From NCBI RefSeq assembly GCF_002379085.1, contig NZ_NBZW01000004.1, forward strand, positions 62,001 through 126,000: a stretch of 64,000 nt of DNA, in the 5' to 3' direction. Positions 46,701 through 54,476 of the stretch are shown here, piece by piece (the stretch's first letter is position 1; every line of letters begins with the position of its first letter). The stretch is from Polaromonas sp. AET17H-212. Its GTDB lineage: Bacteria; Pseudomonadota; Gammaproteobacteria; Burkholderiales; Burkholderiaceae_C. Under the pieces are notes generated by a model, which worked only from the letters and a program-made list of their open reading frames with translations, had not been told where the DNA came from and ran no database searches. A program made the translations under genes and the position numbers.

Positions 46701-47306
46701 CGAGACAAAACGTGCGGCCAGCCCGAGGTGGCGAAACAGCTGCACCATGAGCCAGCCGGTGTCGCGGCAGGAGCCGACGGCCAGTTGCAGGGTTTCTTCC
46801 GGCGTCTGCACGCCGGGCTCCATGCGGATCGCGTACTTGATGTCGTGCTGCAGCTTCTGGTTCAGCCCGACCAGGAAGTCGATGGTGCGTTTGGGCGTGC
46901 GGTCGATGGTGGCCAGATAACTTTTGAGCAGCGGCGTGGCCGGCTCGGTGGCCAGGTAGGGCGCGAGCTCATGCGCCTGCGCCTTGCTGTACTTGAATGG
47001 GAATTCCTCGGCGTCGGGTTCGAGGAAAAAATCAAACGGGTTGAACACCGCCATCTCGACGACCAGGTCCACCGTGACCTTGAACTCGCGTGTTGGCTCG
47101 GGAAACACCAGCCGCGCCTGGTAGTTGGCAAACGGGTCCTGCTGCCAGTTGATGAAATGGCCCTTGGGCTCCACCGTCAGCGAATACGACAACACCTTGG
47201 TGCGGCTGTGCGGCGCTGGTCGCAGCCGGACCACCTGCGGGCCGAGGCGAACCAGCCGGTCGTATTGGTAGTGGGTGATGTGACTGAGGGCAACATGAAT
47301 GGACAA
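43707..47306 (-). CDS. Large transglutaminase-like protein with C-terminal DUF2126
   Basis: A 1199-residue protein. The N-terminal transglutaminase-like module has Cys180 (GSCRDTGWLM), His229 (DLHAWCEVF) and Asp245 (GLDPTSG). A linker follows around residues 560-690, low-complexity with Ala, Pro and Thr; it leads to a C-terminal region typical of DUF2126 (ETRLSAEKFMTDGRHTGTGG, NHFVLGGATPPDSPFLRKPE). The family is always large and accompanies ATP-grasp/alpha-E genes. It is first in the minus-strand set, with 131 bp to the fusion gene. The predicted role is hydrolytic or ligating peptide processing; experimental function is not known to me. Confidence 0.88.
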   Translation of the reverse strand: MSIHVALSHITHYQYDRLVRLGPQVVRLRPAPHSRTKVLSYSLTVEPKGHFINWQQDPFANYQARLVFPEPTREFKVTVDLVVEMAVFNPFDFFLEPDAEEFPFKYSKAQAHELAPYLATEPATPLLKSYLATIDRTPKRTIDFLVGLNQKLQHDIKYAIRMEPGVQTPEETLQLAVGSCRDTGWLMVQLFRHLGLAARFVSGYLIQLKADVKSLDGPSGAETDFTDLHAWCEVFLPGAGWVGLDPTSGLMAGEGHIPLACTPEPSSAAPIEGGVDESEVDFAHHMGVQRIFESPRVTQPYTDALWADVLKLGHQVDQDLVAGDVRLTMGGEPTFVATQDRDAAEWNIDALGPTKRGYATELVQKLRAEYGNGGFLHFGQGKWYPGEQLPRWALSIFWRKDGQPVWQNPALFTDERQPCHYTSDDARRFTETLAGKLGLSAQHITPGYEDTWYYLWRERRLPVNVDPFDTKLDDTMERARLRRVFSQGLDAVVGYVLPLKVREESAAGSGPQWSTGPWFFRDERMYLMPGDSPMGYRLPLDSVPWVSKTDFPYMTEADPFAPRDELPSTAALAARYNAATGQAAPVVSAPAAAAPATGHNSASMLAQYMARYMTGSGPRNEASRLLQFRPATVSTGTRFDQSAKAPVVTAKPAPVAVDDNARLPQPGESAAWLTRTALCVEVRDPTRANGPQDKPKAAPKEKGAKAEAGALYIFMPPLERLEDYLDLLAAVEASAQALSLQIVLEGYPPPRDPRLKMLQVTPDPGVIEVNIHPAYNWNELVEHTEFLYKIAHETRLSAEKFMTDGRHTGTGGGNHFVLGGATPPDSPFLRKPEMLGSLIAYWHNHPSLSYLFSGMFIGPTSQAPRVDEARNDQLYELEIALREIAANREKYGQDMPPWIVDRTLRNILVDVTGNTHRSEFCIDKMYSPDSATGRLGLLELRAFEMPPHARMSIVQQLLLRALVARFWNKPYHGRMTRWGTELHDRFLLPGFVRMDFADVLTELNEAGYAFDMAWFEPHFEFRFPMIGQVKANSIELTLRSALEPWHVMGEEGSSGGTVRYVDSSLERVEVHVTGLNDNRYVITANGRALPLQSTGTVGEYVAGVRYKAWNPPSALHPSIGVHAPLTFDIVDTWMERSLGGCQYHVAHPGGLSYDTLPVNSYEAESRRLNRFFQMGHSPGKMRVQPAQPSREFPFTLDLR

Positions 47307-47519
47307 GGCAATCTCGCTTTTCGAATATTTCGGGAGCTATGCTGGCACTATGCCGCAGAAACAGCTTGCTTCGGGGGCGGACCCCCTGAACAACGGTTTT
47401 AATCCGATCCACACAAGCAAGAGCTGCGCCAAAGGCGGACATGGCTGTCAGCGCAAGGCCTGAGTTCTCCGTTAAGTACAAAACCGGAAACCGCAAGCAG
47501 AAAAACAAAAGGGGGGCGT

Positions 47520-50069
47520 TTGGTGCAAGTGATGTCAGCCGCGACGCCTCCCGGGGCCAGGTTGCTGGGCCCCATCCTGGTCGGCTTTGTGGCGGGCGCC
47601 GCCCTGCAGTTGCAGCAGCGGGGGCTGTGGGAGGCCGGAGGGTATGCGGGCATCGCCGTCGGTGCCGCCGTGCTGGCCGGCCTGGCGGCGTTCACCACGT
47701 CCCCGGCGAAGGCGGCTTGGTCCGCGCGCAGCCTGGCGGCGCTGCTGCTGGCTCTGGTGGCCGGGTTTGCCTTGACCGGCCTGCGCGCGGCAGCCTTCCA
47801 GGCCAGCGCACTGGCCCCGGCGCTGGAAGGCAAGGACATCGAGGTCACGGGGCGGGTGCTGGCCATGCCCCAGCGCAGCGACGACGGCCTGCGTTTCCGG
47901 TTTGCCGTGCAGAGCGCCCGGCTGGACGGGCAGCCGGTGGTGTTGCCGGCGCAGGTCTACCTCGGCTGGTATGCGGGTTTTGGCAGCCGGGAGCCCGCCG
48001 ATGCCGAAAGCCTGGATGCCCCCGCGGCGCTTCTTGCGCTGCAGCGCCAGCCGCAGAACCTGCGCGCCGGTGAGTCCTGGCGCATGACGGTGCGCCTGAA
48101 GGCGCCGCACGGCAACAGCAACCCGCACGGCTTTGACTACGAACTCTGGCTGTGGGAGCAGGGCCTGCAGGCCACCGGTTATGTGCGTGCCGGGCCGCGC
48201 GATGCGCCGCCGCAACTGCTGGCCGGTGGTTGGCGCCACCCGGTCGAGCGGGCGCGGCAGTGGATGCGCGATGCCGTGTATGCCCGCGTGAGCGATCGCC
48301 AGCTGGCCGGCGTGGTGGCGGCCCTGCTGGTCGGCGACCAGAACGCCATCGAACGCGCCGACTGGGATGTGTTCCGGGCCACCGGCGTGGCGCACCTCAT
48401 GTCGATCTCAGGGTTGCACATCACCATGTTCGCCTGGCTGGCGGCGCAGGCCATCGGCTGGCTGTGGCGGCGTTCGGCGCGCTGGAGCCCGGCCCTGTGT
48501 CTGGCGGTTCCGGCGGCGAGTGCCGCAGCCTGGGGCGGCCTGCTGCTGGCCGCGGCTTACGCGCTGTTTTCCGGCTGGGGCGTGCCGGCGCAGCGCACGG
48601 TCTGGATGCTGGCGGCCGTGGTGCTGCTGCGCCAGAGCGGCAAACGCTGGCCCTGGCCGCAGGTGTGGCTGCTGGCCATGGCGGTCGTGGTGGCGCTGGA
48701 TCCCTGGGCCTTGCTGCAGGCCGGCTTCTGGTTGTCGTTTGTGGCGGTGGGGGTGTTGTTTGCTACAGATGCAGGAGCTGGATACGACCGTTCGACAATG
48801 GGTACAGGCCAAATCGACTCCCAAGCCTCAGGTGGGACGGCGATGCTGCCCGTCTGGCTGGGGGCGGCGGCTGCGTCTGTGGTTCGCGTTGCCCGCGAGC
48901 AATGGGTGGTGACCCTGGCGCTCACGCCGCTGTCGCTGCTGCTGTTCAACCAGGTCTCGCTGGTCGGCCTGCTCGCCAATGGCCTGGCGATTCCATGGGT
49001 GACCCTGCTGGTCACACCCCTGACCATGCTGGGCGTGCTCTGGGCGCCGTTCTGGGACCTGGCGGCCGCGGCGGTGGCGGCCCTGATGGTGTTTCTGCAA
49101 TGGTTGGCACGCTGGCCGCTGGCCAGCATCAGCGTCGCGGCCGCGCCGCTGTGGTGTGCGGTGGCCGGTGTGGCGGGCGGTCTGTTGCTGGCCATGCGTC
49201 TGCCCTGGCACTGGCGGGCATTGGGCCTGCCGCTGCTGCTGCCGGTGTTGCTCTGGCAGCCGCTGCGTCCGCCGGCCGGCGAGTTTGAACTGATTGCCGC
49301 CGATGTGGGGCAGGGCAATGCACTGGTCGTTCGTACCGCCGGGCACACGCTGGTCTACGACAGCGGGCCGCGCTTTTCGCGCGAGAGCGACGCCGGGCAC
49401 CGGGTGCTGGTGCCCTTGCTGCGCGCCCTGGGTGAACGCGTGGACACGCTGATGCTGAGCCACCGCGACAGCGACCATATTGGCGGCGCGCCGGCCGTGC
49501 TGGCGATGCAGCCCCAGGCGGTCTTGCTGAGTTCTATTGAAGACGGCCACGAACTGCAGGCGCTGCGCCCCGCCACGCGCTGTGTGGCGGGCCAGCGCTG
49601 GCAGTGGGACGGGGTCGATTTCGAGGTCCTGCATCCCGCCGCCGGCGACTATGCAACGCCGACCCGGTCCAACGCCATGAGTTGTGTGCTGCGCCTGTCC
49701 AACGGCCGGCGCAGCGCCCTGCTCGCCGGCGACATCGAGCTGGCGCAGGAGCAGCGCCTGGTGGCGGCGGGTGCGCTGCTGCGGGCCGACGTGTTGCTGG
49801 TGCCGCACCACGGCAGCAAGACCTCGTCCAGCGCAGCGTTTCTGGAGGCCGTGCAGCCCACGTTGGCGTTCGCGCAGGCTGGTTACCGCAACCGTTTTGG
49901 CCACCCGGCACCGCTGGTGCTGGCGCGTTACCGCGAGCGCGGGATTGCCGTGGTCACCTCGCCGGTCTGCGGCGCCGCGAGCTGGGCCAGCCAGCACCCG
50001 GCCGAGGTCCGCTGCCAGCGGCAGGCGGCACTGCGTTACTGGCAGCACCGGATGGACACGCCGCGCTAG
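47520..50069 (+). CDS. comEC: DNA internalization-related competence protein ComEC/Rec2
   Basis: An 849-residue membrane protein for DNA uptake across the inner membrane. An N-terminal hydrophobic region and OB-like domain (DUF4131 type) are followed by the Competence membrane core (LVGDQNAIERADWDVFRATG, HLMSISGLHITMFAWLAAQA) and a C-terminal MBL-fold nuclease-like domain (MLSHRDSDHIGGAP, VPHHGSKTS). Candidate starts are TTG 47520, GTG 47523 and ATG 47532; GTG 47523 has the best spacing to AAAGGGGGG. A dispersed repeat is read in frame inside the membrane region (48761-48825). The gene stands between the two transglutaminase/ATP-grasp sets. Confidence 0.93.
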   Translation: MVQVMSAATPPGARLLGPILVGFVAGAALQLQQRGLWEAGGYAGIAVGAAVLAGLAAFTTSPAKAAWSARSLAALLLALVAGFALTGLRAAAFQASALAPALEGKDIEVTGRVLAMPQRSDDGLRFRFAVQSARLDGQPVVLPAQVYLGWYAGFGSREPADAESLDAPAALLALQRQPQNLRAGESWRMTVRLKAPHGNSNPHGFDYELWLWEQGLQATGYVRAGPRDAPPQLLAGGWRHPVERARQWMRDAVYARVSDRQLAGVVAALLVGDQNAIERADWDVFRATGVAHLMSISGLHITMFAWLAAQAIGWLWRRSARWSPALCLAVPAASAAAWGGLLLAAAYALFSGWGVPAQRTVWMLAAVVLLRQSGKRWPWPQVWLLAMAVVVALDPWALLQAGFWLSFVAVGVLFATDAGAGYDRSTMGTGQIDSQASGGTAMLPVWLGAAAASVVRVAREQWVVTLALTPLSLLLFNQVSLVGLLANGLAIPWVTLLVTPLTMLGVLWAPFWDLAAAAVAALMVFLQWLARWPLASISVAAAPLWCAVAGVAGGLLLAMRLPWHWRALGLPLLLPVLLWQPLRPPAGEFELIAADVGQGNALVVRTAGHTLVYDSGPRFSRESDAGHRVLVPLLRALGERVDTLMLSHRDSDHIGGAPAVLAMQPQAVLLSSIEDGHELQALRPATRCVAGQRWQWDGVDFEVLHPAAGDYATPTRSNAMSCVLRLSNGRRSALLAGDIELAQEQRLVAAGALLRADVLLVPHHGSKTSSSAAFLEAVQPTLAFAQAGYRNRFGHPAPLVLARYRERGIAVVTSPVCGAASWASQHPAEVRCQRQAALRYWQHRMDTPR
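48761..48825. repeat. Dispersed repeat read in frame inside comEC
   Basis: TGCTACAGATGCAGGAGCTG, then GACCGTTCGACAATGGGTAC, then AGGCCAAATCGACTC follow the length and conserved blocks (core, GACCGT, AGGCCAAAT) of the dispersed repeat. Translated as ATDAGAGYDRSTMGTGQIDSQA, a hydrophilic loop between predicted membrane helices. Confidence 0.6.
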
Positions 50070-50169
50070 AAATCGGCACAAATAGTGATTCGCCTACGAA
50101 CGTCTGGCGCATTACTTGCTAAGCTAGCTGCATAACGATCCATTCGTAAACCTGCTGGAGACCAAGCCG

Positions 50170-51696
50170 ATGAGCCGCCCCATGTTTGATGAGATGAATG
50201 CAACGGCGTCCAGCGTCCGCGAGCACTACCAGGCGTACCAGCGCTGGCTGGCCAGGCAGCCGGATGCGGTCATGCAGGCCAGGCGTGCCGAAGCCGAAAT
50301 GATTTTCCGCCGTGTCGGCATCACCTTTGCGGTGTATGGCGACAAGGACGATGGCAACCCCGACAACGGCGGCACTGAGCGGCTGATTCCGTTTGACCTG
50401 ATCCCGCGCATCATCCCCGCGCACGAGTGGGCCAGCATGGAAAAAGGGCTGATCCAGCGTGTCACGGCGCTGAACCGCTTTATCCACGATGTTTATCACG
50501 ACCAGGAAATCATCAAGGCCGGCGTGATTCCATCCGAGCAGATTTTCCAGAACGCGCAGTTCCGCCCCGAGATGATGGGCGTCGAGGTGCCCGGCAACAT
50601 CTACTCGCACATCAGCGGCATCGACATCGTGCGCGCCCCGAACGCGCAGGGCGAGGGCGAGTACTACGTGCTGGAAGACAACCTGCGCGTGCCCAGCGGC
50701 GTGAGCTACATGCTCGAAGACCGCAAGATGATGATGCGACTGTTCCCCGACTTGTTCAGCGAAAACCGCGTGGCACCGGTCGCGCATTACCCCGACCTGT
50801 TGCTGGAAACCCTGCGCGACAACTCGCCGGCGCACCGCGCCGAACCCACGGTGGTGGTGCTGACGCCGGGCATGTACAACTCGGCCTACTTTGAGCACGC
50901 CTTCCTGGCCCAGCAGATGGGCGTCGAGCTGGTCGAGGGGCAGGACCTGTTCGTCAAGGACAACTTCGTCTACATGCGCACCACACGCGGCCCGAAACGC
51001 GTCGACGTGATTTACCGCCGCGTCGATGATGACTTCCTCGACCCGCTGGCTTTCCGGCCGACCTCGACGCTGGGCTGCGCCGGCCTGCTCAATGTCTACC
51101 GCAGCGGCAACGTGGCGCTGTGCAACGCCATCGGCACCGGCGTTGCGGACGACAAGTCGATTTACCCCTATGTGCCCAAGATGATCGAGTTCTACCTCGG
51201 CGAAAAACCCATCCTGAAAAACGTGCCGACCTACATGTGCCGCAACGCGGACGACCTCCAGTACACGCTGGCCAACATGAAAGACCTGGTCATCAAGGAA
51301 GTGCATGGCGCCGGCGGCTACGGCATGCTGGTCGGCCCGGCGGCGACGCAGGCCGAGATCGAGGATTTCCGCCAGGCCTTGCTGGCCAACCCGGCCGGCT
51401 ACATCGCCCAGCCGACGCTGAGCCTGTCGACCTGCCCGACCTATGTCGACAGTGGCATCGCGCCGCGCCACATCGATCTGCGGCCTTTTGTGCTGAGCGG
51501 CAAAACCGTGCAGATGGTGCCGGGTGGGCTGACCCGCGTGGCGCTGAAGGAAGGGTCGCTGGTGGTCAATTCCTCGCAGGGCGGCGGGACCAAGGACACC
51601 TGGGTGCTCGAAGACGGTGACAGCCCCTTGCAGTCCCAATCGCAGTCCCAGTCGCAGTCCGGACAGTCCCAGACACAGTCGCTGGCCTCCAACTGA
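50170..51696 (+). CDS. Circularly permuted ATP-grasp protein (plus-strand set)
   Basis: A 508-residue protein, family of circularly permuted ATP-grasp (DUF404/DUF407 type). It starts MSRPMFDEMNATASSVREHY and includes FHDVYHDQEIIKAG-like FIHDVYHDQEIIKAGVIPSE, VLEDNLRVPSGVSYMLEDRK, RRVDDDFLDPLAFRPTSTLG and the ATP-binding-type KEVHGAGGYGMLVGPAAT. The C-terminus is a Ser-Gln repeat tail (SQSQSQSQSGQSQTQS). GGAGACCAAGCCG precedes ATG 50170. It leads a three-gene unit with the alpha-E and transglutaminase genes. It probably forms a peptide or amide bond using ATP; substrate unknown. Confidence 0.87.
   Translation: MSRPMFDEMNATASSVREHYQAYQRWLARQPDAVMQARRAEAEMIFRRVGITFAVYGDKDDGNPDNGGTERLIPFDLIPRIIPAHEWASMEKGLIQRVTALNRFIHDVYHDQEIIKAGVIPSEQIFQNAQFRPEMMGVEVPGNIYSHISGIDIVRAPNAQGEGEYYVLEDNLRVPSGVSYMLEDRKMMMRLFPDLFSENRVAPVAHYPDLLLETLRDNSPAHRAEPTVVVLTPGMYNSAYFEHAFLAQQMGVELVEGQDLFVKDNFVYMRTTRGPKRVDVIYRRVDDDFLDPLAFRPTSTLGCAGLLNVYRSGNVALCNAIGTGVADDKSIYPYVPKMIEFYLGEKPILKNVPTYMCRNADDLQYTLANMKDLVIKEVHGAGGYGMLVGPAATQAEIEDFRQALLANPAGYIAQPTLSLSTCPTYVDSGIAPRHIDLRPFVLSGKTVQMVPGGLTRVALKEGSLVVNSSQGGGTKDTWVLEDGDSPLQSQSQSQSQSGQSQTQSLASN
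51631..51681. repeat. Ser-Gln codon repeat at the 3' end of the ATP-grasp gene
   Basis: Tandem hexamers of the form CAGTCC/CAGTCG/CAATCG code for alternating Gln and Ser at the C-terminus. Likely to vary in copy number between strains by slippage. The ATP-grasp/alpha-E fusion carries a related QSQSQ stretch near its N-terminus. Confidence 0.85.
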
Positions 51697-51713
51697 AGGA
51701 AAAGGGAATCACC

Positions 51714-52673
51714 ATGCTTTCAAGAACCGCTGATCACCTTTTCTGGATGTCTCGCTACACAGAGCGCGCCGAAAACACCGCGCGCATGCTGGATGTGAAC
51801 TACCAGACATCCCTGCTGCCGCAGTCAACCGCCGTGGCGCAAGTGGGCTGGCAGGGCCTGCTCAGCATCAGCGAGCTCTCGGTCGCCTACGAAAGCAAAT
51901 ACGGCGGCGTGAACGCGCGCGACGTGATGGACTTCATGGTGCGTGACGAGAAAAATTCGTCGAGCATCATCTCCTGCCTGAAAAACGCGCGCGAGAACGC
52001 GCGCGCCGTGCGCGGCACGCTGACCACCGAGGTCTGGGAAACGCAGAACCAGACCTACCTCGAAATTTTCCGCATGCTGCGCAACGGCGACTTCGAGCGC
52101 GACCCCAGCCAGTTTTTCGAGTGGGTCAAGTTCCGCTCGCACCTGTCGCGCGGCGTCACCGTCGGCACCATGCTGCAGGACGAGGCGCTGTACTTCATGC
52201 GGCTGGGCACCTTCCTCGAGCGCGCCGACAACACCGCGCGCCTGGTCGACGTGAAGTTTCATGCGGTGCAGAGCGATTTTTACGGTGCCGCCAGCGAGAA
52301 GGACCAGGAGTACGACTTCTACCACTGGAGCGCGATCCTGCGCAGCGTCAGCGCCTTCGAGATTTACCGCCGGGTCTACCGCAACGTGATCAAGCCCGAA
52401 CGCGTGGCCGAGTTGCTGATCCTGCGCGCCGACATGCCGCGTTCGCTGGCCGCCAGCCTGCAGGAGGTGGTGAGCAACCTGGCGAAGGTGACCGATGACC
52501 AGACCTGCGAGACCGTGCGCCGCGCGGGCAAGCTCAATGCCGAGCTGCAGTACGCGCGCATTGACGAGATCCTGGCCACCGGCCTGCACGCCTACCTGAC
52601 GCAGTTCCTCGACCGCGTGAACGAACTCGGCGCCCACATCAGCCGCGACTTCCTGGTTCCGGCGACGGCGTGA
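51714..52673 (+). CDS. Alpha-E domain protein (DUF403)
   Basis: A 319-residue all-helical protein starting MLSRTADHLFWMSRYTERAE, the signature of the alpha-E family. LGTFLERADNTARLVDVKFH repeats the Glu-rich helical motif. It follows the ATP-grasp gene by 17 bp and precedes the transglutaminase gene, with GAAGGAAAAGGG upstream. Alpha-E proteins are predicted to support the ATP-grasp/transglutaminase chemistry, possibly as a scaffold or cofactor. Function unproven. Confidence 0.88.
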   Translation: MLSRTADHLFWMSRYTERAENTARMLDVNYQTSLLPQSTAVAQVGWQGLLSISELSVAYESKYGGVNARDVMDFMVRDEKNSSSIISCLKNARENARAVRGTLTTEVWETQNQTYLEIFRMLRNGDFERDPSQFFEWVKFRSHLSRGVTVGTMLQDEALYFMRLGTFLERADNTARLVDVKFHAVQSDFYGAASEKDQEYDFYHWSAILRSVSAFEIYRRVYRNVIKPERVAELLILRADMPRSLAASLQEVVSNLAKVTDDQTCETVRRAGKLNAELQYARIDEILATGLHAYLTQFLDRVNELGAHISRDFLVPATA

Positions 52674-52731
52674 AGCACTACCTCGCGCCGGGCCGCTCCT
52701 GGCAAGGCAGGCACCGAGGGGGGGCTTCATC

Positions 52732-52827
52732 CAAGCAGGGGCCGCGGAACCGGCTTTGCCGGGCCGCAGGCGCAGCGGCCCCCCCGGGGGGCAGGGAGCG
52801 ACACGAAGTGCGCGACCGTGGGGGCCA
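52732..52827. repeat. About 100-bp GC-rich intergenic repeat, copy 2
   Basis: CCAAGCAGGGGCCGCGGAAC ... GGCTTTGCCGG ... GCAGGCGCAGCG ... GGGGGGCAGG ... GTGGGGGCC matches the block at 11714-11813. It occupies most of the gap between the alpha-E gene and the transglutaminase gene and abuts the ribosome-site region of the latter. Confidence 0.75.
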
Positions 52828-52830
52828 GTC

Positions 52831-53652
52831 ATGAAACTCCACGTCCGGCACACCACGCGGTACCGCTATACCGAGCCCCTGCGTTATGCGCTGCAGACGC
52901 TGTGGCTGACGCCGAAATCCGGCCCCTCGCAAACCGTCCTCTTCTGGACGCTGGGCGCGCCCGGCGTGTTGCACGAGCAGCATGACGGCTGCGGCAACAG
53001 CATCCACTCCTATACCTTTGTTGCAGATGCCGCGGCGCATGTGACGGGCAGCCTGGTCAACGCGGCGGGGCAGGTGGACACGCTGGGCGTGGCCGAATTC
53101 ACCGACGAGGCGGCGATGCCGCACCCGGCCTTTTTTCTGCGGCCGACGGCATTGGCCGCGCCGCATGCGTCGCTGGCCGGATTCGGCCGCCGCTTTGTGC
53201 AGCCGTCCAGCCTGCCTGGCGTCACGGATTTAAACATGCTTTTGGCCCTGAGCCAAGGTGTGGCGGGTGCCGTCAGCTATCAAAAAAATAGCACCAGCGT
53301 GACCACCACGGCACTGCAGGCCTTTGAGGCCGGCGCCGGTGTCTGCCAGGACCAGGCCCATGTGATGGTGGCCATCTGCCGCAGCCTGGGCATTCCGGCG
53401 CGTTATGTCAGCGGTTATTTCTACGCCGCCAATGAACCCGACCTCGCCAGCCACGCCTGGGCCGACGTCTGCCTCGACGTGGCGGCCCGGCGCTGGGTGA
53501 GCATCGACGTGACCCACAGCTGCATGATCGACCAGCGCCATGTGCGCCTGGCCGTCGGCACCGACTACAACGCCTGCCCGCCCATCAAGGGCATACGCCA
53601 TGGCGGCGGGGAGGAAGAGATGCTCGTGGATATCACGATTGAGCCGGTTTGA
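52831..53652 (+). CDS. Transglutaminase-like protein (plus-strand set)
   Basis: A 273-residue protein of the same family as the 39791-40735 gene product. The N-terminal domain is MKLHVRHTTRYRYTEPLRYA. Catalytic residues: Cys172 in GVCQDQAHVMVAICRSLG, His209 in LASHAWADVC and Asp226 in WVSIDVTHS. It starts at 52831, where the upstream in-frame region is repeat sequence. It is the last gene of the plus-strand set. The palindrome GCTATCAAAAAAATAGC (53276-53292) lies in the coding sequence as SYQKNST. Confidence 0.88.
   Translation: MKLHVRHTTRYRYTEPLRYALQTLWLTPKSGPSQTVLFWTLGAPGVLHEQHDGCGNSIHSYTFVADAAAHVTGSLVNAAGQVDTLGVAEFTDEAAMPHPAFFLRPTALAAPHASLAGFGRRFVQPSSLPGVTDLNMLLALSQGVAGAVSYQKNSTSVTTTALQAFEAGAGVCQDQAHVMVAICRSLGIPARYVSGYFYAANEPDLASHAWADVCLDVAARRWVSIDVTHSCMIDQRHVRLAVGTDYNACPPIKGIRHGGGEEEMLVDITIEPV
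53276..53292. repeat. Dispersed repeat core inside the transglutaminase gene
   Basis: A perfect palindrome core (GCTAT-CAAAAAA-ATAGC) in frame, with TTTTGGCCCTGAGCC upstream resembling the repeat tail. The paralogue has the same length at this place (AYDSEST), so there is no visible net insertion. Confidence 0.5.
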
Positions 53653-53714
53653 AGGGTGCGCTTGAAAGCCATCTTTTTTGAATTGGACGGGGTTGCATTT
53701 CCCGCGTAAAATCT

Positions 53715-53735
53715 GACTAGTTCATCAAACTAGTC
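53715..53735. promoter_or_regulatory. Perfect inverted repeat before the toxin-antitoxin pair
   Basis: GACTAGTT (53715-53722), a 5-bp spacer, AACTAGTC (53728-53735), ending 7 bp before the antitoxin ATG. It fits an autoregulatory operator of a Phd/YefM-type antitoxin and may overlap the promoter. Confidence 0.75.
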
Positions 53736-53742
53736 AATTAAT

Positions 53743-54048
53743 ATGCGAACCGATGCCCCTCAGTCACCCGTACCCGCCTGGCGACTTCAAGATGCCAAGG
53801 CGCAATTCAGCGCCGTGGTGGACAACGCCATGCGCGGGGTGCCGCAACACGTCACACGCAGCGGCAAGCGGGCCGTGGTGGTTCTGTCGGAGGAAGACTT
53901 TGAAGCCCTGCAGCGCAGCGCGGCCAGCAGGGCTCATGCGCCTGTGAGCCTGATCGAGCATTTGCTGGCCATGCCTAAAGCGCCTCGCGGTGCGCAGACT
54001 GATTCGCCCCGCCTCGACATACAGCCCCGCGACGTGGATTTTTCATGA
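53743..54048 (+). CDS. Type II antitoxin, Phd/YefM family
   Basis: A 101-residue antitoxin. The N-terminal Phd fold reads WRLQDAKAQFSAVVDNAMRG and QHVTRSGKRAVVVLSEEDFE, the typical Phd strand-helix pattern; the C-terminus (PRLDIQPRDVDFS) is acidic and binds toxin. It overlaps the toxin gene by 4 bp (ATGA). It neutralises the PIN-domain toxin and represses the pair. A perfect inverted repeat precedes it. The pairing of a Phd-type antitoxin with a VapC toxin is common. Confidence 0.9.
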   Translation: MRTDAPQSPVPAWRLQDAKAQFSAVVDNAMRGVPQHVTRSGKRAVVVLSEEDFEALQRSAASRAHAPVSLIEHLLAMPKAPRGAQTDSPRLDIQPRDVDFS

Positions 54049-54476
54049 TTCTGCTGGACACCATGGTGCTGTCCGAGTTGCGCAAGGCCAGGCCAAATGC
54101 GGGTGTGGTGGCGTATCTGAAAAGCCAGTCGCCTGATGCCGTCTTTGTGAGCGCCCTGACCATTGGCGAGATTGAAGCGGGCATTGAAAAGCAACGCAGC
54201 ACGGCACCCGAATTTGCCGCGGAACTCGCCCAGTGGCTGGCTCTGATGGAATTGCAGTTTGCCCACAACATCCTGCCGGTGACCCCGGCGATTGCCAAAC
54301 TGTGGGGACGGCTGTGCGTGCAGACGGGTAACAAGGGAATTGACAACCTGATTGCTGCCACCGCCTTGTGTCATAACCTGACGGTGGTCACACGCAATGT
54401 GAAGGATTTTGAGCCGACGGGGGTGCGGGTGTTTGATCCGTTTAGTGGGATAAAAGAGAGTGGGAGTTTTGCCTAA
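54045..54476 (+). CDS. VapC-like PIN-domain ribonuclease toxin
   Basis: A 143-residue PIN-domain protein starting MILLDTMVLSELRKARPNAG. The conserved acidic residues appear in LLDTMV (Asp5), IGEIEAG and DNLIAATA, with KDFEPTG near the end. It is an Mg2+-dependent endoribonuclease, usually cutting tRNA or rRNA. It overlaps the antitoxin gene by 4 bp. The stop lies in a GCCTAAC stretch; this resembles an attC half-site but has no partner. Confidence 0.9.
   Translation: MILLDTMVLSELRKARPNAGVVAYLKSQSPDAVFVSALTIGEIEAGIEKQRSTAPEFAAELAQWLALMELQFAHNILPVTPAIAKLWGRLCVQTGNKGIDNLIAATALCHNLTVVTRNVKDFEPTGVRVFDPFSGIKESGSFA

Noticed and set aside
51631-51681. Short tandem repeat as a CRISPR-like array
   Set aside because: It is in-frame codon repetition (Ser-Gln) without spacers.
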